From Planctomycetota bacterium (GTDB taxonomy: Bacteria; Planctomycetota; Phycisphaerae; Phycisphaerales; Zrk34), in the NCBI GenBank assembly GCA_016125255.1, contig WGMD01000040.1, positions 1-58,942 of the forward strand: a stretch of DNA of 58,942 nt, read 5' to 3'. This document shows, piece by piece, positions 41,324 through 50,046 of the stretch; positions within the stretch are counted from its first letter, which is position 1; each line of letters begins with the position of its first letter. A program made the translations under genes and the position numbers. The notes under the pieces were generated by a model. The model was not told the origin of the DNA. It saw nothing but the letters and a program-made list of their open reading frames with translations, and ran no database searches.

Positions 41324-43237
41324 TCAAATCTGCACGCGCGCCAGCTCCCGCCGCTGGAAAATCAGCCACGCGATCAGGCCCACCATGCCCGTCCAAACCA
41401 CGCCGATCCACAACACGCAGCCCCCCGTGTCCGCCCACGAGAACAGCCGCCCGTCGATGACCAGCGGCGTCGCGCGGTAGTCGGCGTATCGGCCGACGAT
41501 CGCGATCACCGCCTGCGCGATGTATTTCATGCCCAGCTCGATGTACCCGAACGTGTCGTCGGGCTTGGAGCTTACGCCCCGCACCGCGTCGACGAGAAAC
41601 GGACTCGCCGCCGCGGCGACGTACACCAGGAGCGACAGCATGCATGCCACAGGGAAACCCAGGAACGTCGCCGCCATCAGCCCCAACATCGCCAAAAACG
41701 CCAGCTTCACCCACATCGAAATCATCGCCCGCACAAAGTTCAGCCCGAAGTCCCCCGCGCGGTAGAGCACTTCAAACCCATCCTTGGGCGTGAACGAAAC
41801 CGTCGGATTCGTCGGCAGCGGGTTGAACCAGGCGATCTGAAGCGTCCCGTCCGGCCGAATCAGATCGACCGGCACGTTGACCGTCTGAGCGATGTTGACC
41901 ACCAGCTTGATCGGCACGACCTGGCCGTTGTACGCCACCTGCATGAGCACTTCGTCGCCCCCGGCCGTGGACGACACCTTGATCTTGTAGCGCATCTGCA
42001 CGAAGCGGCGCGCCAGCGGTTCAATCGTCGTCTGACCCGCCGCCTTGGCGTCCTCGATCTTCTTCTTGTACGCCTCCACATCGCGTTGCCACGCATCGAC
42101 GACCGGCTTGAAGCCCGTGAAAACGTACTCCTGCACATCGCGCGGCCCGACGCTCAGCCATTGCTTGTCCAGATCGGCGCGATACTGATTCTTCGCCGCC
42201 GTCGCCCCCCATTGCATGAGCTTCTGCGGCGACGCGCCCGTCAGGCCCAGTTCGCCGGCCGTCTGTTCCCCGAGCTGCATGACCGTCTGCGGGTTTTCCT
42301 TGAGCGTCTGCTGGAGCATTTTCTCGGCCTGATCGTCGAGCGGGACCTTCGGGCGCGGCTGGGCGGACACGCGCGCGACGAGCACTTCGTCCCGCAGCGC
42401 GATGGCGTCGCTGGCGCTTTGAGGCGGCAGGTTCGCCAGGTAACCGACCGTGAAGAAATAAATCGCCAGCCCCGCCACCGTCACCAGCACCGCATTGAGC
42501 AGCACGATCCCCAGCCATTTGCCCAACAGATACGTCCCCCGCCGCACCGGCTTGACCGCGACGGTGAAGATCTGCTTGTCCGTGATCTCGCTCGAAAGCG
42601 TCGCGCACGCCAGGAAGATCGTCATCAGACTCAGCAAAAGCCCCGTCACGAACATGCTGTACGTCAGGAACGTCTGCACGCGATAGTGCAGCGGATTGTC
42701 CGCGCTCTGAAGGAAGGGCATGATCGGCACGGTGACGAGCATCAGCGCCATGAACACGACCGCCAGCTTCATGCGGATCGCCTCGTCGATCACCGTCCGC
42801 GCCACGCCCATCGCCCCGCTGCCGAACTTCAGGAGCCAGCGCACCAATCCGAGAATCGCCAGGAAAATCAGCGACAGCATCACGGCGCATCCGATGCCGC
42901 GCCCGATGGGGGTGAACGAAAGCAGCTTCCCGGTGAATGCCCCGGACATCGAATCGATGCCGTCGAGGATGACGATCGCTCCGAGCCACATCCCCAGCGT
43001 CCGGCTCAATCCCGTGTCCGCCAGCCGCAGTCGGCGAAGGCCGATGAACGCCGCCGCCAGCTCCAGCACGCCCCACACGCCGTCGATCCACCGACCGGCC
43101 GTGGTTTCCCAGTACCAGTGATCGATCGACGTGAGCGAACTGAAGAGCAGCGCAACCGACAACCCGATCGAGGCGAGCACGATCGCGGTGTAAATGAAAA
43201 ACCAGTTGCGGCCTGTTTGGGCGGTCGTCTGGATCAC
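41324..43237 (-). CDS. ABC-2-type transporter permease with large extracytoplasmic insert
   Basis: The 637-residue membrane protein has about ten hydrophobic helices. One part (VARTVIDEAIRMKLAVVFMA, SEITDKQIFTVAVKPVRRGTYLLGKWLG) matches ABC-2 permeases of the NosY/Gld type. A soluble insert of about 250 residues lies between the middle and last helices. It overlaps the ATPase gene by four bases, so both make one transporter. The related permease at 48962-49945 carries a similar KTALTVISKPISRPVFVIGKYFG segment, so two half-transporters may share this ATPase. Confidence 0.82.
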   Translation of the reverse strand: MIQTTAQTGRNWFFIYTAIVLASIGLSVALLFSSLTSIDHWYWETTAGRWIDGVWGVLELAAAFIGLRRLRLADTGLSRTLGMWLGAIVILDGIDSMSGAFTGKLLSFTPIGRGIGCAVMLSLIFLAILGLVRWLLKFGSGAMGVARTVIDEAIRMKLAVVFMALMLVTVPIMPFLQSADNPLHYRVQTFLTYSMFVTGLLLSLMTIFLACATLSSEITDKQIFTVAVKPVRRGTYLLGKWLGIVLLNAVLVTVAGLAIYFFTVGYLANLPPQSASDAIALRDEVLVARVSAQPRPKVPLDDQAEKMLQQTLKENPQTVMQLGEQTAGELGLTGASPQKLMQWGATAAKNQYRADLDKQWLSVGPRDVQEYVFTGFKPVVDAWQRDVEAYKKKIEDAKAAGQTTIEPLARRFVQMRYKIKVSSTAGGDEVLMQVAYNGQVVPIKLVVNIAQTVNVPVDLIRPDGTLQIAWFNPLPTNPTVSFTPKDGFEVLYRAGDFGLNFVRAMISMWVKLAFLAMLGLMAATFLGFPVACMLSLLVYVAAAASPFLVDAVRGVSSKPDDTFGYIELGMKYIAQAVIAIVGRYADYRATPLVIDGRLFSWADTGGCVLWIGVVWTGMVGLIAWLIFQRRELARVQI

Positions 43238-44415
43238 GACTTGCCGCCTCCGCCAAGCAGATCGTCAATGACACCCCTGTCCGGCTCCCCGCGCCCGCCG
43301 TCGTCATCGACGTCTTGCGGTTCGACAACATCGCTCGACGCCGCGGGCGCGGTCAGATCGTCGATCACCGAACGCACCGGCTCGACCTTTTCAGGTTCGA
43401 GCTTCGCCTTGGCCGGGTCCGCGATGGACGTATCCGTGCTGACAAGCTGATCGATCAGCGCCCGGCCGTCCACGTCTTCGGGCAGATGCGCATCGCGGGC
43501 GAGGAACTCGGCGACCGCCCCGCCGGTGCGGGCGCCGCTGGTGCGGGCGCCCTCGGCCTGAGCGCGGTGAACGATATCGAGAAAGAGCTGTTCGAGTTTC
43601 TGCCGGGGGGCTTCACAGGCGCGGATCGCCTTGCCGTCACGCCGCAGCAGCTCGTCGATCTTCGTCACCGTCGCGTCATCGAGCTTGTCGGTTTCGATGC
43701 GCGTGCAGTCTTCGACGCGCAGGAGTTGATCGCAGGTTCCTTCCGCCCGCTTTTTTCCGCCATAGAGAATCGTCACGCGGTCGCACACGTCTTCGACGTC
43801 CGCCAGAAGGTGCGACGAAAGCACGACGGTTTTCCCGCGGTGTTTGAGTTCGAGGATGATGTCCTTGATCTGCCGGGTGCCGATGGGGTCCAGCCCGGTC
43901 GTCGGCTCGTCGAGGATGAGCAGGTCGGGGTCATTGATGAGCGCCTGCGCGAGGCCGATGCGGCGCTGCATGCCCTTGGAGAATTCGCCGACCGGCCGGC
44001 GCTGCACGGCGTCGAGGCCGACCATTTCCAGAAGCGCGTCGATGCGTTTGACGCGTTTGTGGCGTTCGATATGGAAGAGCCGGCCGTAGTAATCGAGCGT
44101 TTCGCGGGCGTTGAGGAAGCGGTAGAGGTAGGACTCTTCGGGCAGGTAGCCGATGCGTTTTTTGATGGCAACGTCGGTGGGCAGACGCCCGAACACGGCG
44201 ACGCGGCCGGCGGAGGGGAAAAGCAGGCCGAGGATGATTTTGATCGTCGTCGACTTGCCCGACCCGTTGGGTCCGAGCAGGCCGAAGATTTCGTGGGCCT
44301 TGACGGACAGGTTCAGATCATCGACCGCGGTCACGCGCGGCCGCATCCAGAAGTCCTTGAAGATCTTCTTGAGGCCGACGATGTCGATGACGTTCTCGCT
44401 GGCGATCTGGACCAT
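43234..44415 (-). CDS. ABC transporter ATP-binding protein
   Basis: The 393-residue ATPase has Walker A GPNGSGKST near residue 49, signature FSKGMQRRIGLAQAL and Walker B LLILDEPTTGLD, followed by the H-loop SSHLL, so it is catalytically complete. The first 230 residues are the nucleotide-binding domain of the ABC-2 export class. The last 150 residues are an acidic, Asp/Glu/Pro-rich tail of low complexity. No strong ribosome-binding site is seen; it starts 16 bases after the SPFH gene and is probably coupled to it. The transported substrate is unknown. Confidence 0.92.
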   Translation of the reverse strand: MVQIASENVIDIVGLKKIFKDFWMRPRVTAVDDLNLSVKAHEIFGLLGPNGSGKSTTIKIILGLLFPSAGRVAVFGRLPTDVAIKKRIGYLPEESYLYRFLNARETLDYYGRLFHIERHKRVKRIDALLEMVGLDAVQRRPVGEFSKGMQRRIGLAQALINDPDLLILDEPTTGLDPIGTRQIKDIILELKHRGKTVVLSSHLLADVEDVCDRVTILYGGKKRAEGTCDQLLRVEDCTRIETDKLDDATVTKIDELLRRDGKAIRACEAPRQKLEQLFLDIVHRAQAEGARTSGARTGGAVAEFLARDAHLPEDVDGRALIDQLVSTDTSIADPAKAKLEPEKVEPVRSVIDDLTAPAASSDVVEPQDVDDDGGRGEPDRGVIDDLLGGGGKS

Positions 44416-44431
44416 AGGGGTTGATACGACG

Positions 44432-45799
44432 CTACTCGCCGGCAGGGTTCTGCTGCTTGGCGTAGCGCTGGGCTTCCTTCTGCTTGAGGATCTGCGGATC
44501 GCGATTGATTTCCAGGTACAGCGTCTTGCCCGGGTCGGACGGGAGATAGAACGTCTCGACGTCGCCGGCGAGCACATCCTGCCGGACATCCTGCTGGAGC
44601 CGATTCATGACGATGCGCGGATTGTCGAGGTACTGGGGCAGGAGGCGCGTGAACTCGTAGGCCTCGGCTTCGATGCTCTTGCGGGCCTGCGTGCGGTAGG
44701 TCCGCGCATCGGCGAGGAGTCGGGCGACTTTGCCGGTGACTTTGGCGGATTCGAGCAGGTCGTTGATGCGTGCATCGGCGGAGGCGATGGCGAGCTTGTC
44801 ATCGGTGCGGCGGGCTTCCTCATAGGCGTCGATCGCCGCCAGCAGATCGCGATAGCCCTCGCCGGCTGTCTGGGTGAGCACGTCCGTCGCCTTCTTGCGG
44901 GCCTCGACGATCATCTCGCCGCGGTCGGCCTCGGCCTTGGACACGGCCTGGAACGCGTCGCGCACCGCCAGCGGGGGCACGGCCTGTTCGAACTGAAGCT
45001 CCGTGACGGTGATGCCGGTGTGCAGGCGGTCCAGCTCGTTCTGGATTTCCTGTTTGGCGTTGGCCTTGGCTTCCTCGACGTTGGAGCGGATGAGGTCATC
45101 GGCGGTGACGGAGGCGACCATGTGCACGACGCCGCGCGACGCGGCGGCGCGGACAAGCTCGCTCGCCCGCTCAATGGTGCCGACGTTGCGGGCGAAGGCG
45201 GGGGCGTCGTTTTTGAGGATGCGATAGTTGACGGAGAACTTGGCGTGCATGATGTTCTTGTCGCCGGTGACCAGCGAGCCGTCGCGCCCGGGCATGAGTC
45301 CTTCGCCCATGCCGAGCTTGTCGAGCGGCAGGGCCTTCTGCTCATCGCGCAGGTAGAACCAGAAGGCGTTGTTGTCATCGAGCCGGACGCGCTGCACGGT
45401 GGTGGGCACGATGATGAACTGCCCGATGGGCTCGGGGGGCCAGAAGTACGGCCCGCCGGGCTCGAGCGCCTGCTGGGACTTGTCGCCCTGAATCGCGCCG
45501 AAGATGGTCCGCACGGCGACGGTGCCTTCGTTGACCGAGCGCGTCCCGCTGAACAGGAACGCGATGACGAGCAGGATCATGATGATCTTGAGAATCCCGA
45601 AGCTCAGCCGCAGCGCTTCATGCAGCGAGCGGTTGGCCGGGTCCAGCTCGTCGGCGTTGACGAGGGCGCCGGGGTGGGCGTGGAACGGGTCGTTGTGATC
45701 ATGGGCATGATCGTGGGCGTGATCATGCGAATGATCGTGACCGTGCGAGTGGTCATGATCATGGTCATGATCGTGATCGTGGTCGTGCGTCTGGTTCAT
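44432..45799 (-). CDS. SPFH/HflK-like protein with histidine-rich N-terminus
   Basis: The 455-residue protein begins with a histidine-rich tail containing 18 His in the first 42 residues (HD repeats). A membrane helix (FGILKIIMILLVIAFLF) follows, then an SPFH (band 7) domain (NEGTVAVRTIFGAI, GYRDLLAAIDAYEEARR) and a coiled-coil C-terminal part. SPFH proteins form large membrane rings; in E. coli HflK and HflC hold the FtsH protease. The His-rich tail may bind divalent metal. It is the third SPFH gene in a row and overlaps no neighbour, but only three bases separate it from the HflC-like gene. Confidence 0.85.
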   Translation of the reverse strand: MNQTHDHDHDHDHDHDHSHGHDHSHDHAHDHAHDHNDPFHAHPGALVNADELDPANRSLHEALRLSFGILKIIMILLVIAFLFSGTRSVNEGTVAVRTIFGAIQGDKSQQALEPGGPYFWPPEPIGQFIIVPTTVQRVRLDDNNAFWFYLRDEQKALPLDKLGMGEGLMPGRDGSLVTGDKNIMHAKFSVNYRILKNDAPAFARNVGTIERASELVRAAASRGVVHMVASVTADDLIRSNVEEAKANAKQEIQNELDRLHTGITVTELQFEQAVPPLAVRDAFQAVSKAEADRGEMIVEARKKATDVLTQTAGEGYRDLLAAIDAYEEARRTDDKLAIASADARINDLLESAKVTGKVARLLADARTYRTQARKSIEAEAYEFTRLLPQYLDNPRIVMNRLQQDVRQDVLAGDVETFYLPSDPGKTLYLEINRDPQILKQKEAQRYAKQQNPAGE

Positions 45800-45802
45800 C
45801 GT

Positions 45803-46753
45803 TTACTTTTCGCTGCTCGGGGCTGCGGGATTGGTCGCGGTGTCGCCGGTCGGGGGCGTGAAGAGTCCCTGGAAGAGGCCTTCCTTGGCGTCGATGAGGA
45901 AGGTCGAGTTGTGCTTGAGGACTTCGCGGGCGGTTTCGTTCCAGCGGAGGAAGATGGCGAAGGGCTCGTTCTTCTTGAAGACGCTGTAGAACTCGGTGGC
46001 GGCGGCGTCGCCTTCGGCGCGGAGCGCCTGGGCCCGGCCGTCGGCGAAGGCCATGATGCGCTTGGCGGCGTTGTCGGCTTCGCTCTCGATGCTCTCCTTC
46101 TCGGCCTTGCCTTCACCGACCGCGCGGGCGGCGAGGGCTTCGCGCGTCTTGCGCATGTGGTTGAACACCTTCTCGGCGACCGGCTGCGGGAGGATGATGC
46201 GGCGGATGCCGACGGTGTCGATGGCGACGCCCAGGTGCTGCTGATCGGTGGTCTGCTCGATGCGCTGGCGAATCTTGTTCTCCGCTTCGTCGAGCTTGAG
46301 CTTGGCGGGGTCGATGTTCGTCAGGTCGTCGAAGGTATAGCTGTTGAGCACGGTGCGGGCGTCGCGCAGCTTGGCGCGAATCTGCTTCTGCGCCTCGTCG
46401 ACGTTGCCCAGCGTGCGGTAGAACTCGAGCGGATCGGTGATGCGCCAGGCGACGAACGTGCTCACCACGATCGACTGCTTGTCGAAGGTCTGCTGCTCCT
46501 CGAGCCGTTCTTCCAGAAGCTGCACCCGCAGGTCATACGGCCGCGTCTGCTGCACCGGCCAGGGCCACTTCAGATGCAGATTGCCCAGCAGGCCCCCCTG
46601 CTCGGCGTCGCCGCGGTAGATGGACGATTCGCCGGCCTTGCCGAACGTCGTCACCACGACCGCCTCGTTGAAGTCGACCTTGAACGTGATCATGTAGAAC
46701 ACGAACACCAGGGCGACGATCAGACCCACAAGGAATGTGAACTTGTGCTTCAT
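45803..46753 (-). CDS. HflC-like SPFH protein
   Basis: This is a 316-residue protein with an N-terminal membrane helix (FTFLVGLIVALVFVFYMITF) followed by an SPFH domain (DFNEAVVVTTFGKAGES, VAWRITDPLEFYRTLGNVDEAQ, AIDTVGIRRIILPQPVAEKV) and a C-terminal coiled coil with AVGEGKAEKESIESEADNAA. The size and motif order match HflC, a partner of HflK in the membrane ring around FtsH. GGAG precedes the start. No ftsH lies in the window, so the complex may instead serve the ABC transporter encoded nearby. Confidence 0.85.
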   Translation of the reverse strand: MKHKFTFLVGLIVALVFVFYMITFKVDFNEAVVVTTFGKAGESSIYRGDAEQGGLLGNLHLKWPWPVQQTRPYDLRVQLLEERLEEQQTFDKQSIVVSTFVAWRITDPLEFYRTLGNVDEAQKQIRAKLRDARTVLNSYTFDDLTNIDPAKLKLDEAENKIRQRIEQTTDQQHLGVAIDTVGIRRIILPQPVAEKVFNHMRKTREALAARAVGEGKAEKESIESEADNAAKRIMAFADGRAQALRAEGDAAATEFYSVFKKNEPFAIFLRWNETAREVLKHNSTFLIDAKEGLFQGLFTPPTGDTATNPAAPSSEK

Positions 46754-46772
46754 GGCCGGACAGCTCCGTCAG

Positions 46773-48887
46773 TTATTTGCTCTCGGTCGCGCCGAGGGCG
46801 CCGCCGAATGATGTTTCCAGATCCTTGAAATCGCCGCGAATCGTCAGATTGCCGCGCTTGCCCAGCAGGATGTACTTGCGTGCATCCGCCAGACCTTCCT
46901 CCAGCACTTTCAGATAAGCCCGCATGCGATACAGGTTCGGCGCCTTGTCGTACGCCTCGGCCTGCTTGACGAAGCGGACCGCCTTGCCGCGCTCCGTTTC
47001 CTCGCGCTCCCAGCGGTACGCCCGGGCCTGCGCGATCGAAACCGCGGCCGACCCGCCGGCTTCGCGCATCAGCGCTTCGACCTTGCTCGTCTGCTCCTGA
47101 ACCTGCTCGGGCTTGACGTCCTGCGACGTCTCCATCTGCTTCAGTTCGTCGATCTGCTTGTCGATCCGCCGGGCCAGCTCCTCCGTCCCCGCCACGCGTG
47201 CCAGCGTCTCGATGGCGTGCTGCCGGCCCTCCTCGATGGCGGCCTGCTTGTCCTGCTCGGCGCTGACGACCTGATGGAACGCATCCGCCACCTTCAACGG
47301 CGGGTGAATGCTCGCCACCGCCACGTCGAGAATCTCAAAGCCCAGTTTCTTCTCGTCGACGCTTTTTTGCAGTCGCTCGCGCAGCTCTTTGCCCGCCGTG
47401 AGGCGCGCCGGGCCGATCCATTGATCGATGTCGTGTTGCAGGAGCAGGCGCGACACTTCCAGCCCCGCGAGATTGCGCAGGCGCATATCGCGCTTCTGGG
47501 CATCGTCTTCGTCCGCGTCGGCGTTGGCGAGCACGTACTGCACCAGGTCGCTGATGCGGTACTGGACGATGACCTCCGCATTGACGAGCGAATTGCGCGG
47601 GCTCGACGTCGTGCCCGTGCCTTCCTGCTCGGAGGGCGACGCCTCGTAGGGCGAAGGCGCGACGATCAGATTCGTCTCGCCCGTCAGGTGTTTGTTGGAC
47701 CAGAGGATGGGCTTGTCCTCGGTCTGAAGCGGGGCTTCTTCTTCGGGGTTCATCGCCGTTTCGTCGACGTTGCCGCTGCCCACGTCGATGATCCGCACTG
47801 AGCTGACATCGTAGAAATTCGCGGAGCTGATCGGCCAGGGCAGCTTGAAGTGCAGCCCCGGATCGAGCGGTCCGCCGGCCAGTCGCCCGAAGCGCGTCAC
47901 CAGCGCCTGCTCATTGGGCTGCACCACGACGAGGCAGCTCATCGCCAGCATCGCCGCCACGCCGAAGAGCACCAGCGTTCCGAACACGCGCGAGAGCAGT
48001 TGCCAGAACCAGCTTCGCGTGATTTCGAAGCCGAACTGGTAGTTGATCGCTTCGTTGATCGTGTGGGCGATCGATTCGGGGCTGGTGAGCAGACTCAGCA
48101 CGCGCGAGTCGAACGCCGGCCGTGGGATTTCGCCGGGCTTGCGCGGGCGGTAGATGTCGAGGATGAAGTTGAGGACGATTTCGATGCCGATGACGATCAT
48201 GAAGGCGGGGATGATCGGGGCGAGCGCCTCGTAGGGGGCGCGCACGTCGAAGTGCGCCATGGTCAGCGTAATGGCGAGGGCGGCGGTGATGAGCACGGTG
48301 CCCATGAGGTAGCCCGCTCCGCCGCGCAGCAGCGACCACGCCGGCTGCCGCGCCATGCCCGCCAGATATCGGCTCACCAGGAACGTGACGAGGCAGAGCC
48401 CCGAGCAGAACGCCAGCGTCATGCCGACGTTCGTCGGCAGCACGCCGCCCTTGCTGCCCTGCCACGTCCGCAAAAGCAGCACGCCGACCGTGATCAGATA
48501 CGCGCTGGTGAGCAGACTGATCGTCGGCACGATCCATTTGTAGAGCCACGCCAGCCGCCGCCGCGCCACCGACAGGTCGTCGATGGTCGTCTCGAAGATG
48601 GAGGTGTCCGTCCCGTGTCTTGCGGCGAGCTGCTCGGCTTCGAGGGCTTCGATGCGCTCGAGCTTGTGCTGCTGATAGACGAGCCACAGACTCACCCACA
48701 GGGCCAGTCCGCCGAAGGCGTGCCACGTCGCGAACATGAGCGGAAGACTCTGATTGCCTTCCTTCATCAGTCCGTTGCCCGCCCACAGGGACAGAATCAG
48801 CAGCCCCAGCGACACCAGAAGCTGCACGCCCAGTCCCAGCAGCGACGCCCCCGCCGCACGCTGATATGTCTGTTGATCTTCAGTCAT
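46773..48887 (-). CDS. Large HflK-like SPFH protein with polytopic N-terminal region
   Basis: The 704-residue protein has an N-terminal region with about seven hydrophobic helices, then a further helix (VLFGVAAMLAMSCLVVVQPNEQ). An SPFH domain follows (EQALVTRFGRLAGGPLDPGL, LKLPWPISSANFYDVSSVRI) with a C-terminal coiled coil (EQDKQAAIEEGRQHAIETLAR). It is thus an HflK-like protein with an added membrane domain of about 300 residues that is not present in ordinary HflK. It is the first gene of the cluster and lies 74 bases from the divergent ABC permease at 48962. Confidence 0.82.
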   Translation of the reverse strand: MTEDQQTYQRAAGASLLGLGVQLLVSLGLLILSLWAGNGLMKEGNQSLPLMFATWHAFGGLALWVSLWLVYQQHKLERIEALEAEQLAARHGTDTSIFETTIDDLSVARRRLAWLYKWIVPTISLLTSAYLITVGVLLLRTWQGSKGGVLPTNVGMTLAFCSGLCLVTFLVSRYLAGMARQPAWSLLRGGAGYLMGTVLITAALAITLTMAHFDVRAPYEALAPIIPAFMIVIGIEIVLNFILDIYRPRKPGEIPRPAFDSRVLSLLTSPESIAHTINEAINYQFGFEITRSWFWQLLSRVFGTLVLFGVAAMLAMSCLVVVQPNEQALVTRFGRLAGGPLDPGLHFKLPWPISSANFYDVSSVRIIDVGSGNVDETAMNPEEEAPLQTEDKPILWSNKHLTGETNLIVAPSPYEASPSEQEGTGTTSSPRNSLVNAEVIVQYRISDLVQYVLANADADEDDAQKRDMRLRNLAGLEVSRLLLQHDIDQWIGPARLTAGKELRERLQKSVDEKKLGFEILDVAVASIHPPLKVADAFHQVVSAEQDKQAAIEEGRQHAIETLARVAGTEELARRIDKQIDELKQMETSQDVKPEQVQEQTSKVEALMREAGGSAAVSIAQARAYRWEREETERGKAVRFVKQAEAYDKAPNLYRMRAYLKVLEEGLADARKYILLGKRGNLTIRGDFKDLETSFGGALGATESK

Positions 48888-48961
48888 GAGAACATTCCGT
48901 TGACCTTGACGTATAATCTTGCCCTTGCCGCGTTCGATTCCGAATTCGATGAAAGCGCCCC

Positions 48962-49945
48962 ATGTTTGAACAGCTCTGGACCATCGCCCGAAATACGTTC
49001 ACCGAGTCGATCCGACAACCCATCTTCCTGGTCGTTCTGGGCGCGGGACTGTTCCTGCTCATTCTCAATCCCGCCCTCTCGGCCTACACGCTCGATGACG
49101 ACAACAAACTGCTCATCGACCTGGGGCTGTCGACGATGCTCTTCGGCGGACTGGCGCTGGCGGCGTTCACCTCGACCGGCGTCCTTGCCCGCGAAATCGA
49201 AAACAAAACCGCGCTGACCGTGATCAGCAAACCCATCAGCCGGCCGGTGTTCGTCATCGGCAAATACTTCGGCGTGGCGACGGCCGTGAGCATGGCGATA
49301 TGGATCTGGTCCATCGTCTTCCTGCTGAGCGTCCGACACAAAGTCATGTCCACCGCGTCCGATCACTTTGACATGCCCGTGCTGATCTTCGGCATCGCGG
49401 CCGGACTGATCGCGCTGTTCCTGTCGGTGTGGGGCAATTACTTTTACGCGTGGGTCTTCACGTCGCGCTTCGCCGGCCTGCTCGCCGGGGCGCTCACCGT
49501 CGCCTACCTGCTCGTGCTGCTCATCAGCCCCAGGTGGCAGGTGCAGGCCCTGACCACCGAGTTCACCAAGGACGGCAGCCAGCTTGGGCAGATCGTCATC
49601 GCCATTCTGTTCGTGCTCGAAGCGCTGGCGGTCGTCTGCGCGGTGGCCATCGCCTGCTCGACCCGTCTCGGGCAGGTCATGACGCTGCTCATCTGCGTGG
49701 CGGTGACGTTCCTGGGCCTCGTCAGCGATTACTTTTTCGGCCGATTCGTCGAGGCGCAGCCCCTGGCGTGGATCGGCTACGCCCTGGCGCCCAACACGCA
49801 GTTCTTCTGGCTCGCCGACGCCCTGACGCAGAACCACCCGGTCAGCGCCGAATACGTGGGCCTCGTCAGCGGATACTGCATGCTCTACATCACCGCCGTC
49901 CTGAGTCTCGCCGCCGCACTCTTTCAGACGCGCGAGACGGGATGA
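48962..49945 (+). CDS. ABC-2-type transporter permease
   Basis: This 327-residue membrane protein has six to seven helices and the ABC-2 permease pattern (MFEQLWTIARNTFTESIRQP..., STGVLAREIENKTALTVISKPISRP). It is divergent from the SPFH genes but shares motifs with the permease at 41324-43237, so it probably belongs to the same transport system. The ribosome-binding site is weak (GAAAG region). It ends in a convergent arrangement with the metal ATPase, with a period-7 repeat block between. Confidence 0.85.
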   Translation: MFEQLWTIARNTFTESIRQPIFLVVLGAGLFLLILNPALSAYTLDDDNKLLIDLGLSTMLFGGLALAAFTSTGVLAREIENKTALTVISKPISRPVFVIGKYFGVATAVSMAIWIWSIVFLLSVRHKVMSTASDHFDMPVLIFGIAAGLIALFLSVWGNYFYAWVFTSRFAGLLAGALTVAYLLVLLISPRWQVQALTTEFTKDGSQLGQIVIAILFVLEALAVVCAVAIACSTRLGQVMTLLICVAVTFLGLVSDYFFGRFVEAQPLAWIGYALAPNTQFFWLADALTQNHPVSAEYVGLVSGYCMLYITAVLSLAAALFQTRETG

Positions 49946-49948
49946 AAT

Positions 49949-50044
49949 CGAGTGCGGAATGCGGAATGGGGAATGGGGAGCGACAGACAAGGCGCGCTTC
50001 GCGCGTCGGCCGTTCCGCATTCCGAACTCGACACTCCGCATTTT
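49949..50044. repeat. 7-bp tandem repeats with inverted halves
   Basis: The left part runs GAGTGCGGAATGCGGAATGG with further GGAATGG steps (49949-49979). The right part near 50011-50044 holds inverted matches (TTCCGCATTCC, ACTCCGCATTTTC). The block exactly fills the gap between two convergent genes. Confidence 0.75.
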
Positions 50045-50046
50045 CA

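Noticed and set aside
44153-46828. 891-residue plus-strand frame
   Set aside because: It lies wholly over three convincing minus-strand genes and has low-complexity Val/Gly/Asp stretches.
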